In this document: positions 10,901-18,500 of the stretch, piece by piece
Layout: each line of letters begins with the position of its first letter
Position numbering within the stretch: the stretch's first letter is position 1
Origin: an uncultured Coprococcus sp.
GTDB lineage: Bacteria > Bacillota_A > Clostridia > Lachnospirales > Lachnospiraceae
Direction of reading: 5' to 3'
Length of the DNA: 31,240 nucleotides
Assembly: GCA_900767685.1 (NCBI GenBank)
Contig: CAAGAB010000335.1
Coordinates: forward strand, 1-31,240
The notes under the pieces: generated by a model
The model's database searches: none
What the model saw: the letters and a program-made list of their open reading frames with translations, nothing else
What the model was told of the DNA's origin: nothing
Translations under genes and position numbers: made by a program

Positions 10901-13900
10901 CTCGCCTGCAAGCGCTGCATCCCCGGCGATAAGCCCTGCTGTGAGGATTATCGTATCTCCGTCACACAGAGTATCATCACCCCTTACAGTCACCAGCTCT
11001 GACACTGTTCTGTCAAGCCCCTTAAGTGATGAGTAATCAACCAGTGTATCATTATCCAACTGAAGTTTCATGGTGGATGTGATCCTGCAGTCATGCACAT
11101 CTGTCTTTCCTGTCTCTCTGTAACAGTATATAGTCTCATCCGGGTCATCTGTTCTTGTCAGCATGTAAAACTCGTATTTTGCATCTGCATCAACCCATTT
11201 TTCCGTTATGACTGTAGGTATCTCAACCTCTGTCTCAGTCTCAGTCACGACACCATCTACTGTCTTTTTCTCTGACACGGTCTCTTTGTATGTCACAGTA
11301 TCTTCTGCATAATCTTCTGCCTTCTGTTTTGTAACATCTATGGTCTTATCCTCAACACTTGCCGAGCCATCAGTGTTGCTTGTAACTATAGATATCTCCG
11401 CCTTGTAGTCCGTTTCAGTTGAACCATAAGGTGCATCCTTATCCATGTCTGAGATTCCAAATACCTTATCGCACTCTTCCATACGTTTATCAGCATCAAG
11501 TTTTACTGAATATTTGCAAGGATAGTAATTGCCATTCGAATCCGTCCAAACATAATGGCTTCCATCTGTCATCAGACTGTATCTGATCTCACCATCAGTG
11601 AACTGTACCGCCTCAGCAGAATACTGTCTTTCCTGACTGTAATTCTCTATACTTCCATTGCCTCTGACCACTGCCTCATTAGCAAGTGCTTCGTATGTCT
11701 CATCAGAGCCATTCTGGACAATAACCTTATCCATAGAGAGCTCCGCTCTGCTGTCTGCTCTATCCACCAGAAGTTCACCGGCAGGAGTGTACAGCGTAAT
11801 ATCATTGTAGTAGAGACGACATCTGTATTTGTTTCCACTCATCTCATTTCCTACATTTGTAAGACGAAGTACCGGGCTGCTTGCTCTCTTCATGGTCTCC
11901 CAGCCGTTGCCATCGTCCACCTGCCAGATGTATCCAACTGACTGATTCTTGCCATTCTCATCAGTATATACTGCACTGGCTCTGAATTCTGCAGTGCCGC
12001 CTGCATATGTGCTTGTATCCTTCGGGCTCTGCGTTATCTTGAAGTTCGCAGAGTTCTGAAGTGTTGTAGCACTCACCTGCTTGCTGTAGATACTTGCCTC
12101 TCCCTTTGAATCTATGGTTCTTGTTGCAAATGTATATGTTCTGTTGGAGTAAAGTCCTCCCACAACATAATCTGTCACAGTGTAAGGGACCACCGCCTTA
12201 CGGTTATAATTGCCGCTTCCATCCACCAGATATATCTCGTAGTATGCCGCATCAGACGAAGGATCCCATGTGAGTTCCACACTGTCCTTTGTAACATCAA
12301 CTATCGAAAGATTCTGTGGGGCATATGGCGGTCTTACCACATTCTTTACATCGTATCCAACTATCCACACTGGTTTGTTGCTGCCATTCAAGTCATGTCT
12401 GTTGACTCTTAACTGCCAATCAAAAGAATAGTTGCTGCAATCCTCTGGCAGATTGTCAACCGTACCACTGTATGTAGTACCCTTGCTGTTGCTCCAGGAA
12501 TGTCCATAACCCGCATGGGTACTCGATGTCACTCCTGCCGTTGCCTTGTTGCCGAGGAAACCGGCACCGCCGCCAACCTTGAGATTGATCTCTACAAATA
12601 CCTCTATGCTATGTGAATTCGTTGTAGTTGTCGAGATGGTCTGTGTCTGATCAGCACCCGAGCTTGCCACAACTGATGAATAACTTGAGTCTCCTCCGCC
12701 GTTATTCACATATTCCTGCTTGCCTCCCAGGCTATTCCTGTATGATGCCGGATCTCCCGGGGTGTTCTTAAGTACCGTTCCCCTGATCGGATTTAATCCT
12801 TTAGTTTTGTTCGCTATAATGTCATACGTATCAACGTCTATCACAGATGTTGATGGTCCGAGGGATACCGGCATGATAATCGTATCCCACGAATTGGTCT
12901 GTGGAACATACATATCATACATATAATACATATACTTTTGACAGTACACCACAACATGATCCGAGCCGCCGCCGGCAGCATTGTAGCTTATCTCATACTC
13001 GGTTTCTTTTTCCTTTGAATATTCATAGCTGGCGCCAGCAGACACCTCGCTCTCAAAATCTGCACTTCCAAACAGCTGAACCTCAGTCTCTACATACACA
13101 CCGACAGACTGTGATATATTGCCTGAGTTTGACTCAGAGCTTCCTGTTGATGTTGAATATGAAGTTCCACCATTGTTTATATACTCATAACTCTCCTGTA
13201 CATCTGAGAAATATGGACTCGCCTGAAGTACTGCATACACCTCCGGATCGGAGTACATTACACTCTTACTGTTGAATCTGAGTTTTACCGCATCGTTGTC
13301 GATATCAGGCAGGCAGAGTGAAACAAATGTTCCATAATTATCATTTCTGGAATTTGACTCTGCTATTACACCCTCCTGGGAGCTGTACGCCTCTCCATTA
13401 AAAAGAGCAAAAGCGCAGATATCCATCCAATAATAATCATCGCCTGAATTGGTCTTTGCATCTCTGTGCGTTCCAACCACAGCAACAAAACTTTCCCTGT
13501 ATCCGTTTCTTGCCGGATTTGCATCCACGCATCCAACTCTGACATCTCCTATCCAGATCTGTTCCTTTTTAGTTCCCTTGCTCTTTGACCTAACCTGATC
13601 TTTGCACACACTCAGGCTTCCTATCTCTGAGTCAAGACCAGAACCCACGACAAAGCTGTATACCTCGCCGCCAAAGAGAACGCTGTCATTCTTGTTTCCT
13701 CCAGTCATGCCATCAAGGTCTGCACATGCAAGAGCAAGCGGAGCATGTATAGGTCTCTGATGTCCATCTCTGGCATTACTGTATGAATCCGCTATCATCA
13801 GGCTCTTCCTGCCAAGGTCCTTTGTCTGATAGTCCGAAATTCTGTATTTATTTGTCTCCGGATCTTTATATATGTATCTGTATGCCGCAGTTCTATATGT

Positions 13901-15214
13901 ATCCGTGTTCGCATTGGAGTTTGCACAGTTGCTCTGGTATCCTCCCGCTATGAGAACTGTTGCTGTCACACTGCTGTTCTGTAATGTAAACTGTCCAAAC
14001 GCACAGTTTGCTGAAACCATAGCTTTTCCGTCACCGCTTGACAATGATATGCTGTCAAGCCCATCTATAGGCTCCAAAGCCCTTTCCTGCCTGTCATAGC
14101 TGTAAACTGACAAACATGCAGCAGACGAAACATTGCTGTGCTCAGTCGGGGCAGATACAGCAACAGCAACATCAGATGTTCCATCCCTCTCAAAATCACC
14201 GCCTGCTATAGTCACAACCGGTGTGCGCCTTAAAATGTGTTTCCAGTCACTGCTATTTTGGAAATACGATGCCGGACCACAATTAAGCCTAAGTACCTGT
14301 GTTTTTGAAAAATATCCACTTCCAGATCCCATATACACATCGACAAGTGCATATCTGTTTCCGGCACTGTCATCTTCGTATGCCCCACAGTATACAAGGA
14401 GATCATCCAAGCCATCGCCGTCCACATCCGCTTTCTCAATCTCAAAAAGCGCATCCATGTCCTGAGCATACACTCTGGTAAAATACGAAAGTCTGTCTCC
14501 GCCATATACATTGTTGGCTGTGAGTGTAGGGCTTAACCTTCTCAGCACACTTCTTTGCCCATTTGATGACACTTTCATGATGGCAACCTCTATCTTGCCA
14601 TGAAGTGTCTTGCCGCCAAACGTGCATGTGTCATTATATCCATATGCGCGGAGTTCAGCTATATAATTTTCCTTATTGCCACCACCGTCAAATGAAACAC
14701 TGGTTGCGTAGATTCCGGAAAATCCTGCACTGCTATTGCTCAGCGAGTTCCCTCTGTTGCTGCTGAGCTTGCTTCCTATGGTTCCGCCTTTCTTACCCTT
14801 TATTTCAGGGCTTATTCCGTAATAATCATAGGCTCCGTCCAGGTTTCCCCAGTCGTCATTGATGTCGGATTTTCTGTCAAAGACCTCACTCCTATCCTGC
14901 CACCTGTCAAATCCGTCACGGACTGCATACTTGTTGCCTTTCCTGCCGTTGGCCTCAACATATATCTCATTTCCCGTGACCAGGCTTGTAACTCCTGTCT
15001 CACTATAAGGAACCGCCGCCTCTGACTCATCAACCGTGAGATTCAGATTCAGATCCTTATATGTCGTGCTGTCGATCTCTCTCTGTTTTACCTGACTGCC
15101 AGTGTTCCCGGAATCGTCATCAGCCGCATAAGCTTTAACACCGGGGGCAAATCCGGACAGAAGAGACAGCGTCATACTCGCCGCAAGGGCGAAACTTAGT
15201 ACCCTCTTTCTCAT
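4943..15214 (-). CDS. Giant secreted multidomain protein A (FG-GAP/VCBS, pore-like core, FN3, Ig-like, InlB-type repeats, Big_2)
   Basis: The product is 3423 residues. The start at 15214 follows AAAGGGGA at 6-nt spacing and opens directly on a signal peptide (MRKRVLSFALAASM..., cleavage likely near AYA-ADDD, residue 30). Domains in order: FG-GAP/VCBS-like propeller motifs with Asp-rich loops (DVDGDGLDD about 265, GDFERDGTSD about 340, DIDND about 635). Next is a core with YAVLQASPYFSD, two alternating-polarity Ser/Thr-rich strand segments (about 682-757 and 855-923) and LKNTPGDP (about 815). An FN3 domain (960-1048), Ig-like domains (1055-1155 and about 1395-1500), 15 InlB-type repeats (about 1710-3220), an FN3-like segment and a terminal Big_2-like domain follow. 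It has no LPXTG, SLH or transmembrane anchor, so it is probably released or held non-covalently. It has its own promoter and terminator. Function is unknown; adhesion or membrane attack are possibilities. Confidence 0.9.
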   Translation of the reverse strand: MRKRVLSFALAASMTLSLLSGFAPGVKAYAADDDSGNTGSQVKQREIDSTTYKDLNLNLTVDESEAAVPYSETGVTSLVTGNEIYVEANGRKGNKYAVRDGFDRWQDRSEVFDRKSDINDDWGNLDGAYDYYGISPEIKGKKGGTIGSKLSSNRGNSLSNSSAGFSGIYATSVSFDGGGNKENYIAELRAYGYNDTCTFGGKTLHGKIEVAIMKVSSNGQRSVLRRLSPTLTANNVYGGDRLSYFTRVYAQDMDALFEIEKADVDGDGLDDLLVYCGAYEDDSAGNRYALVDVYMGSGSGYFSKTQVLRLNCGPASYFQNSSDWKHILRRTPVVTIAGGDFERDGTSDVAVAVSAPTEHSNVSSAACLSVYSYDRQERALEPIDGLDSISLSSGDGKAMVSANCAFGQFTLQNSSVTATVLIAGGYQSNCANSNANTDTYRTAAYRYIYKDPETNKYRISDYQTKDLGRKSLMIADSYSNARDGHQRPIHAPLALACADLDGMTGGNKNDSVLFGGEVYSFVVGSGLDSEIGSLSVCKDQVRSKSKGTKKEQIWIGDVRVGCVDANPARNGYRESFVAVVGTHRDAKTNSGDDYYWMDICAFALFNGEAYSSQEGVIAESNSRNDNYGTFVSLCLPDIDNDAVKLRFNSKSVMYSDPEVYAVLQASPYFSDVQESYEYINNGGTSYSTSTGSSESNSGNISQSVGVYVETEVQLFGSADFESEVSAGASYEYSKEKETEYEISYNAAGGGSDHVVVYCQKYMYYMYDMYVPQTNSWDTIIMPVSLGPSTSVIDVDTYDIIANKTKGLNPIRGTVLKNTPGDPASYRNSLGGKQEYVNNGGGDSSYSSVVASSGADQTQTISTTTTNSHSIEVFVEINLKVGGGAGFLGNKATAGVTSSTHAGYGHSWSNSKGTTYSGTVDNLPEDCSNYSFDWQLRVNRHDLNGSNKPVWIVGYDVKNVVRPPYAPQNLSIVDVTKDSVELTWDPSSDAAYYEIYLVDGSGNYNRKAVVPYTVTDYVVGGLYSNRTYTFATRTIDSKGEASIYSKQVSATTLQNSANFKITQSPKDTSTYAGGTAEFRASAVYTDENGKNQSVGYIWQVDDGNGWETMKRASSPVLRLTNVGNEMSGNKYRCRLYYNDITLYTPAGELLVDRADSRAELSMDKVIVQNGSDETYEALANEAVVRGNGSIENYSQERQYSAEAVQFTDGEIRYSLMTDGSHYVWTDSNGNYYPCKYSVKLDADKRMEECDKVFGISDMDKDAPYGSTETDYKAEISIVTSNTDGSASVEDKTIDVTKQKAEDYAEDTVTYKETVSEKKTVDGVVTETETEVEIPTVITEKWVDADAKYEFYMLTRTDDPDETIYCYRETGKTDVHDCRITSTMKLQLDNDTLVDYSSLKGLDRTVSELVTVRGDDTLCDGDTIILTAGLIAGDAALAGEKVVFSINGPVEQQIDAVYDSTKGCYTARWKPAGEGTYTVYAKFDGNDKYNGSQSDTMTIYTSYDCRKNVSLAVEKSVKYGDVTSFALNEIDSANGETKDVSMSNKAKYTIYNTDKGVVTGEAPASEYDLNGNEFTPKKVGIYRVEAAYTDDNGNVAKDVKDIKVTRAEMSIEAVDTDKGINDTDRSCMPAVVRGLKTWDKAYMPKEGVDYELQSQGTTVTKADKYEINSILIEDSEGNNSSNIQKLSENYDILTKNAVYDLKGNVYVVKAATANTHGDISIKYNQADSELSEGLIVDNGTKLPENSIVTFIATPATGYKVKSWTVNGKKYAATQTGTVDGVVYSEVQIQVQKLSKNMNVVVDYEPIYYKLNYASEDTTKGIVSAAYITDGVKGNSFASGSNVHIEQTIRLTAEPKPGYAVDHWTVTGADGVETTILSDDGVSYYTDVIYDVSKVSEDKTFTAYFAEADNFDISVALETLGADGTRTAASGAELTVTAKRDEQVVEIEKNENGKYNVQRGDNITISVTVPSGLLINGWTAADEDTMGTVSNDLKSMTVFNVTKSADYTVTYTAPNKYSVNFEAEDIKAGKVGAELAGTAGGLRSGDRQFQGSKILLTAQPNDGYEVAYWTVDGEKVSADAGDDGIQTYTIESLSHNTSVLVYFYKKPVITFSADNDTEVTAKSGDADIANGACIAYADKSALAFASETKKGYEIADIVVTYGDAEVYRLSDDAAHGEDVLSETAGADGTEKYTFTWKSPEEGFTENVDVAFTYKEITPSVKADYSLDLIEKDPADPSKGKSHGSIKAEVSRKDLSAYVQTGEAVGDETENKKAEVTDIYRDSVIAFKVTPDAGYNVKEWIVDGQKLTSETENIKLTSDKKTNDTLLITVTGDSTDITVMARLELIGDVLTFGPETEGTGEVSAVIRRSGVKLVSGDMLGTTADVEFTAVSAEGYEVADWLVNGISQKVTDDVFTYKVPKDTRADVRAVFDRPFYNITWSSDEGGQIKAENVTADEALEGNSAQIRGDRELKFTADADQYMECTGFTVKTAEGTKDYTAEELGGNVFVARKVASDIDVVAHFAKQELKSVITFEANDTALGTVTAVYGLDKKAEITSGDSQVSGGDVVFTAAPAEGQMIEGWYLDPECTQAIEGTGLEQTTYEVKTIYSDVAVYVKFVEIPEYTVKVGTTGTGSAKITASSDGEELEIVSGEVKLKRHKDLTITVTPKDEYNTVEHWIVDGNEVASEELKYEITDITADTTVYAYIAPSLLVNVIFKNEDEVKKYDNINISTGYVGEDGDISGLKPINAENNSVRIGSGKDVRFAITPSDDYMIQSWTVKYIRGGNVVKEESGEDFGFVNDILLENVTNNIEVSAELVDREGYVIPAEGNYGRDNVKIEDSSEGTTEGSGEGTGEDGSGENPSENDTATEVAYTISELTKTPDNVVFKDINGNILDNVVRKNGDASVVITPAEGWRIRDIILGESDDNEEGSGEGNDQPDGGEDPASSENIMKVQPVLAEDGTETGAYLVTAENVTKDVQFKVDAVKLYTVTITETEHGSVKVTRADGTEVKSGEQVDEETMLTYKATPDKYYDFDTWTDDVADQTESTFEQALDGNITVGAAFKARYAKVNIASVKNGKITVTTADGKKIANGQLVQEGTVIVCKAVPAKHCDLSAWGGDAKGKKGQTVKLKVTRAVNVSAAFKFRYVKVAIGKTVNGTISVKTSDGKTLKNGSSVKEGTVLVCTAKAAKNCKLGTWSGSFTSKKTSVKVAANKNMKISAKFVAKIPAQNTAGINKNIQAASTNKSLTIKWGKVAGADGYDIFMQRCYLKLDTKNPVKVVKGGSNTKAVVTKIHGTNLSKYDIVKTQVKAYKIVNGKKKYIDTSVLLHNVLNSGKYTNVKTVTLAKKAYTMSVKQAVKLKPAYKPATASKKLLGADHGPRVFYYSTNTNVATVGANGIIRAKASGKCTIYVISISGVTVPVQVTVR
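5551..10080 (-). repeat. Array of 15 divergent InlB-type (Flg_new/InlB B-repeat-like) protein repeats
   Basis: Each unit of about 75-120 residues follows one plan. It starts with a strand ending in a small-residue turn (for example ETEHGSVKV), then a VTFTATPAxGY-like segment, then a Trp-centred phrase (VKSWTVNGKKY, VDHWTVTG, VEHWIVDGNEV), and ends with a VxAxF strand. The last three copies are the most alike and are Lys-rich. Two acidic Gly/Ser/Glu linkers (about 6370-6450 and 6630-6715) interrupt the array around copy 12. The repeats probably form a stalk or a glycan- or protein-binding surface. Confidence 0.8.
12325..13260 (-). other. Core module of giant A shared with giant B (pore-forming-like strand pairs)
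   Basis: This segment runs from YSDPEVYAVLQASPYF to GYDVKNVVRPPYAPQN. It holds two stretches of strictly alternating polar and small/hydrophobic residues rich in Ser, Thr and Gly (for example QTISTTTTNSHSIEVFVEIN, and ATAGVTSSTHAGYGHSW after a Gly-rich turn). Between them lie an aromatic Tyr/Met-rich strand and the motif LKNTPGDP. The same order and landmarks occur in giant B at 18430-19650. The pattern resembles the membrane-inserting hairpins of aerolysin/ETX-MTX2 or MACPF toxins, but that is inference from pattern. Confidence 0.5.
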
Positions 15215-15252
15215 CAAACGTCCCCTTTCTTTAATCATTGTCGGGAAAATAC

Positions 15253-15308
15253 CAGATGACTTCAAAGCCCCTAAACTATCTATGATTTACAAGTTTCAAA
15301 GTCATCTG
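15253..15308 (-). promoter_or_regulatory. Stem-loop in the 5' leader of giant A
   Basis: On the minus strand CAGATGACTT (15308-15299) and AAGTCATCTG (15262-15253) are perfect 10-bp arms enclosing 36 nt. The structure lies between the promoter and the ribosome binding site and has no T-tract, so it is not an intrinsic terminator. It may stabilise the very long mRNA or bind a regulator. Confidence 0.55.
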
Positions 15309-15343
15309 CGCAGTTTTACCCTTGTTGTTTGTTGTTCCTTTCA

Positions 15344-15372
15344 ATTATAAATTATCATTTTTTTCATGTACA
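15344..15372 (-). promoter_or_regulatory. Probable sigma-A promoter of giant A
   Basis: Minus strand: -35 TGTACA (15372-15367), 17-bp A-rich spacer, perfect -10 TATAAT (15349-15344). Predicted start near 15337, giving a leader of about 120 nt. Confidence 0.7.
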
Positions 15373-15418
15373 CTAACCAAACGGATAGTAATTGGATGTA
15401 AATCCCATATTTTTCAGG

Positions 15419-15432
15419 GTGTGTCTACACAC
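15419..15432 (-). promoter_or_regulatory. Short perfect dyad upstream of the giant A promoter
   Basis: GTGTGT and ACACAC flank a 2-bp centre, about 47 bp upstream of the -35 element. It is a candidate operator by position only. Confidence 0.2.
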
Positions 15433-15465
15433 TATACCGTTATTACCTCCCTAACCCCTGCCTGT

Positions 15466-15508
15466 TTTTAGAAAAGGCAGACATCATCCACGATCAATAA
15501 TGTCTGCC
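15466..15508 (-). terminator. Intrinsic terminator of giant protein B
   Basis: Minus strand: GGCAGACAT and ATGTCTGCC form a 9-bp stem with a 15-nt loop, followed by TTTTCTAAAAA. The T-tract is short, but the hairpin lies only 35 bp after the stop. Confidence 0.8.
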
Positions 15509-15543
15509 CCGCAATCCGAAACTTCGTGTTATTTTACAATGAT

Positions 15544-18500
15544 TTATTTCACAGTAACTTTCATCTTAAATGTCTTTGCGTCACCATTCTTAAGTGTCAC
15601 TTTTACATAAACATACGCCGAACCCTTCTTCACAGCTTTCACAGTTCCTGTCTTTGAGACTGTACATATCTTGCTGTTACTCGTCCTGTATGTCTTTGAT
15701 CTTATCTGACCTGCTGTCTTGCCCACCGGAACACTTATTGCTGCTCTGGCAGTCTTACCCTTAGTCAGGCTGATGCTCGCTTTTTTCAGCTTCACCTCGT
15801 CTATAGACAATGCCTTTTTCATATTCACTGCATATGTCTTTGTGCATGCGCTGTAGGTTGCCCTGTTCTCACCAACAGTTCTCACCTTGAAGCTGTATGT
15901 CACATTCGGTTTCAGCTTTGAGACCGTACATGACAGTTTTTGGCTGCTTACTGTGCCATACTTTTTGAAGGCTCCTTTGCCGGCTCTGTAATATAATTCA
16001 TATCCGTATGAACCTGCAGCCTTTGTCCAGAACACCTTAACTGATGTCTTCGATGCCTTTCTCACAACCAGCTTAGAAGGAGCTGATACTACCCACAGCT
16101 TGCCCTGAGTAAATGCGCTGTATGTAAGCTTGTTTGCCGATACCGCTCTGACCTTAAAGCTATACTTACCTGTAGCTTTCAGATTCTTTACAACCACTGT
16201 TCTGTTTCTGGTTGTGACGGTTCCATAGAGCATATATTTGCCTGAATCCTTCTTGTAGTACAGCTGATATCCTGACACACCATCAACCTTAGACCATGAT
16301 ACCGTATACTGTGTGGTGCTGTTCTTCTTCACCGTGCACACTGCAGGTGCAGCCACAAACTTCTCTGTCACAGCCTTTGTCTGTGTACTGAACAGGCTGT
16401 TCTTAAACTTTGCTGTAAACTGTCCGGATCCTGACCTGCCGGCCATTGGTGCCTTTACGGTTTTATATGAGGCCTTAACGGTCTCTGTGAGCTTGTGATG
16501 TTCAAAATCAGTACAGCTCGCTGTTGCTGTACACTTTGTGAGCTCCTTATTCCATGTATATGTGACAATATCATAAGTATGCTCATGTGCGGCGATCCGA
16601 ACTGTCACATATGTATATGTGGCATCGCCCGTTTCAAGCTTTTCACACTCTGAGATATCTATAGCTCCCTTCAGCTTAAACTCAGCCGCTTCTTCGTTTT
16701 CATATGAATAGTTTGCCTCCATATCCGCGATATCCCACACAACAGGAACCTCTGTGTATGTGTGATACTTTGTATTTACAGCAACCTTTGCAGGAAGCAG
16801 TTTTACTATCTCTGCCAGCCTGATGTGTGATGCCTTCACGTCATCCGTCTTCTTGATAGATATGATCTCATCATTTGCAGATCTGGCAAATGTAAGCTTC
16901 GCGTTGCCCACGATGAAATTGTATTTTGATTGAAGCTCTTCATACAGAATCTTCTCGTCATCTGTCTCCGCATCAACAGCTTTCACATACAGTGTATAGC
17001 TGCCAACCGCAGGTACAAGGAAGTCATCGTAAATGATCTCATTTGTCTTTACATACAATGTATAAAACTTTTGTATACTCTGCGCATCGTCAAATGCTGC
17101 TCCCTCAATGACAAGATCTGACAAGTCTGACATATTTCCTTCGTAGTCCTCGCAGTATATCTGTGTATCCTTAGCTTTAACCTGTACATCAGCCTTATCT
17201 ATCACTACATTCTGAGTTATTCTGATCTCTTTTCCATCTCTGAGCATGATCGCTTCTACAGTCACCTTTCCAGGTATCTGCGATACCGTCCACACTCCCT
17301 CGTTTATAGAGGTTTCATTATTAGTCTCACCATTGGTCTCATCATTAGTGATATCATCGGCATCATCCTGCAGGATCTTCCATGACGCCTCAACATCCTC
17401 AGACACAATTGCTCCCTCTTCATTTACCGAGGTCTTCTCCGCCTTCAGCTCGACCTTATCACCGAATGTCACCTTATCCGGTACCACTATAGAATATATG
17501 TCCTCCTGAGCACGGTTCTTTACAATGTATCTCTGTCCCGCAGACCGGCTGTCTGCAAGTTTTGTTGACTGCGATGTATACTCCGCATTTATCCTGTATA
17601 CTCCTGCTGCCGAAGGAGTCCATGTCGTCTTTGAAGTACCTGATACAAGTTTTTCCGTGATACTCTCATTCTGACCTGTACTTGTGTTCGTCAAGACAAA
17701 TGTCACTGTACCCGCAGGTACCTGTGCACTGCTGCTTACACTCGCTGCGAGATCTATTGATCCGTCTAGCTCTCCGCTCTCATCTGATATCTTTGCCAGT
17801 GTTGTGATCGTTGGAAGCTTATCCATAATGACAAGCTTTGCCACATCGGAGATTATTGATCTCGTTATACCCTGACTCTCCTGTGATACAACACATCTGT
17901 ACTGTCTTCCGTTCATATCCTCTTTGACCGCAGGAACGGCAAGGGTATCGGTGACCGCTGAATCAAGTTCCACATCACACCAGATATCCTCCTCATCATC
18001 CAGATACTGCCACTGATATCTGACTTCCTTCTTGCTGTTTGCCATAGCTTCGACTGCTATGCCAAACTCAGCCAGATCTCCGGCAAATACATTTGCATCT
18101 GCTGGCTGCGATGTTATCTTAGGAGCATTGTCCCCGGACTCATACTTTGTCTTTCCGACAAGCGCCTCACTGTACACACACGCAATATTCTTGCTGCTCT
18201 CCTCGCCGGCGCCAATAGATCTTATCTCAAATCTATAGACTGTCGCCGGTGCCAGATCGTGAACTGTGTACCTGGTCTGAAGTGAGCCAAGTCTCGGCTC
18301 TAGGTTTATTCTCTCTCCACTGTCCTCAACTATATCTATAACGTAGCCTCTGACACCATCCATTCGGGTTGGTGTATCCCAGCCGAGTGTTATAGAATCC
18401 GATGTGGTCTGTACCACCTGGAAATTCTTTGGAAGTGCCGGTGGTGACTGGGTATCCTTAACCAGATATCCTAGCATCTTGCAAGGCTTACCGTTCAGTG

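Noticed and set aside
15215..15265. N-terminal extension of giant A (17 extra codons)
   Set aside because: The upstream start lacks a ribosome binding site and would put non-signal residues ahead of a clear signal peptide; AAAGGGGA precedes the ATG at 15214.
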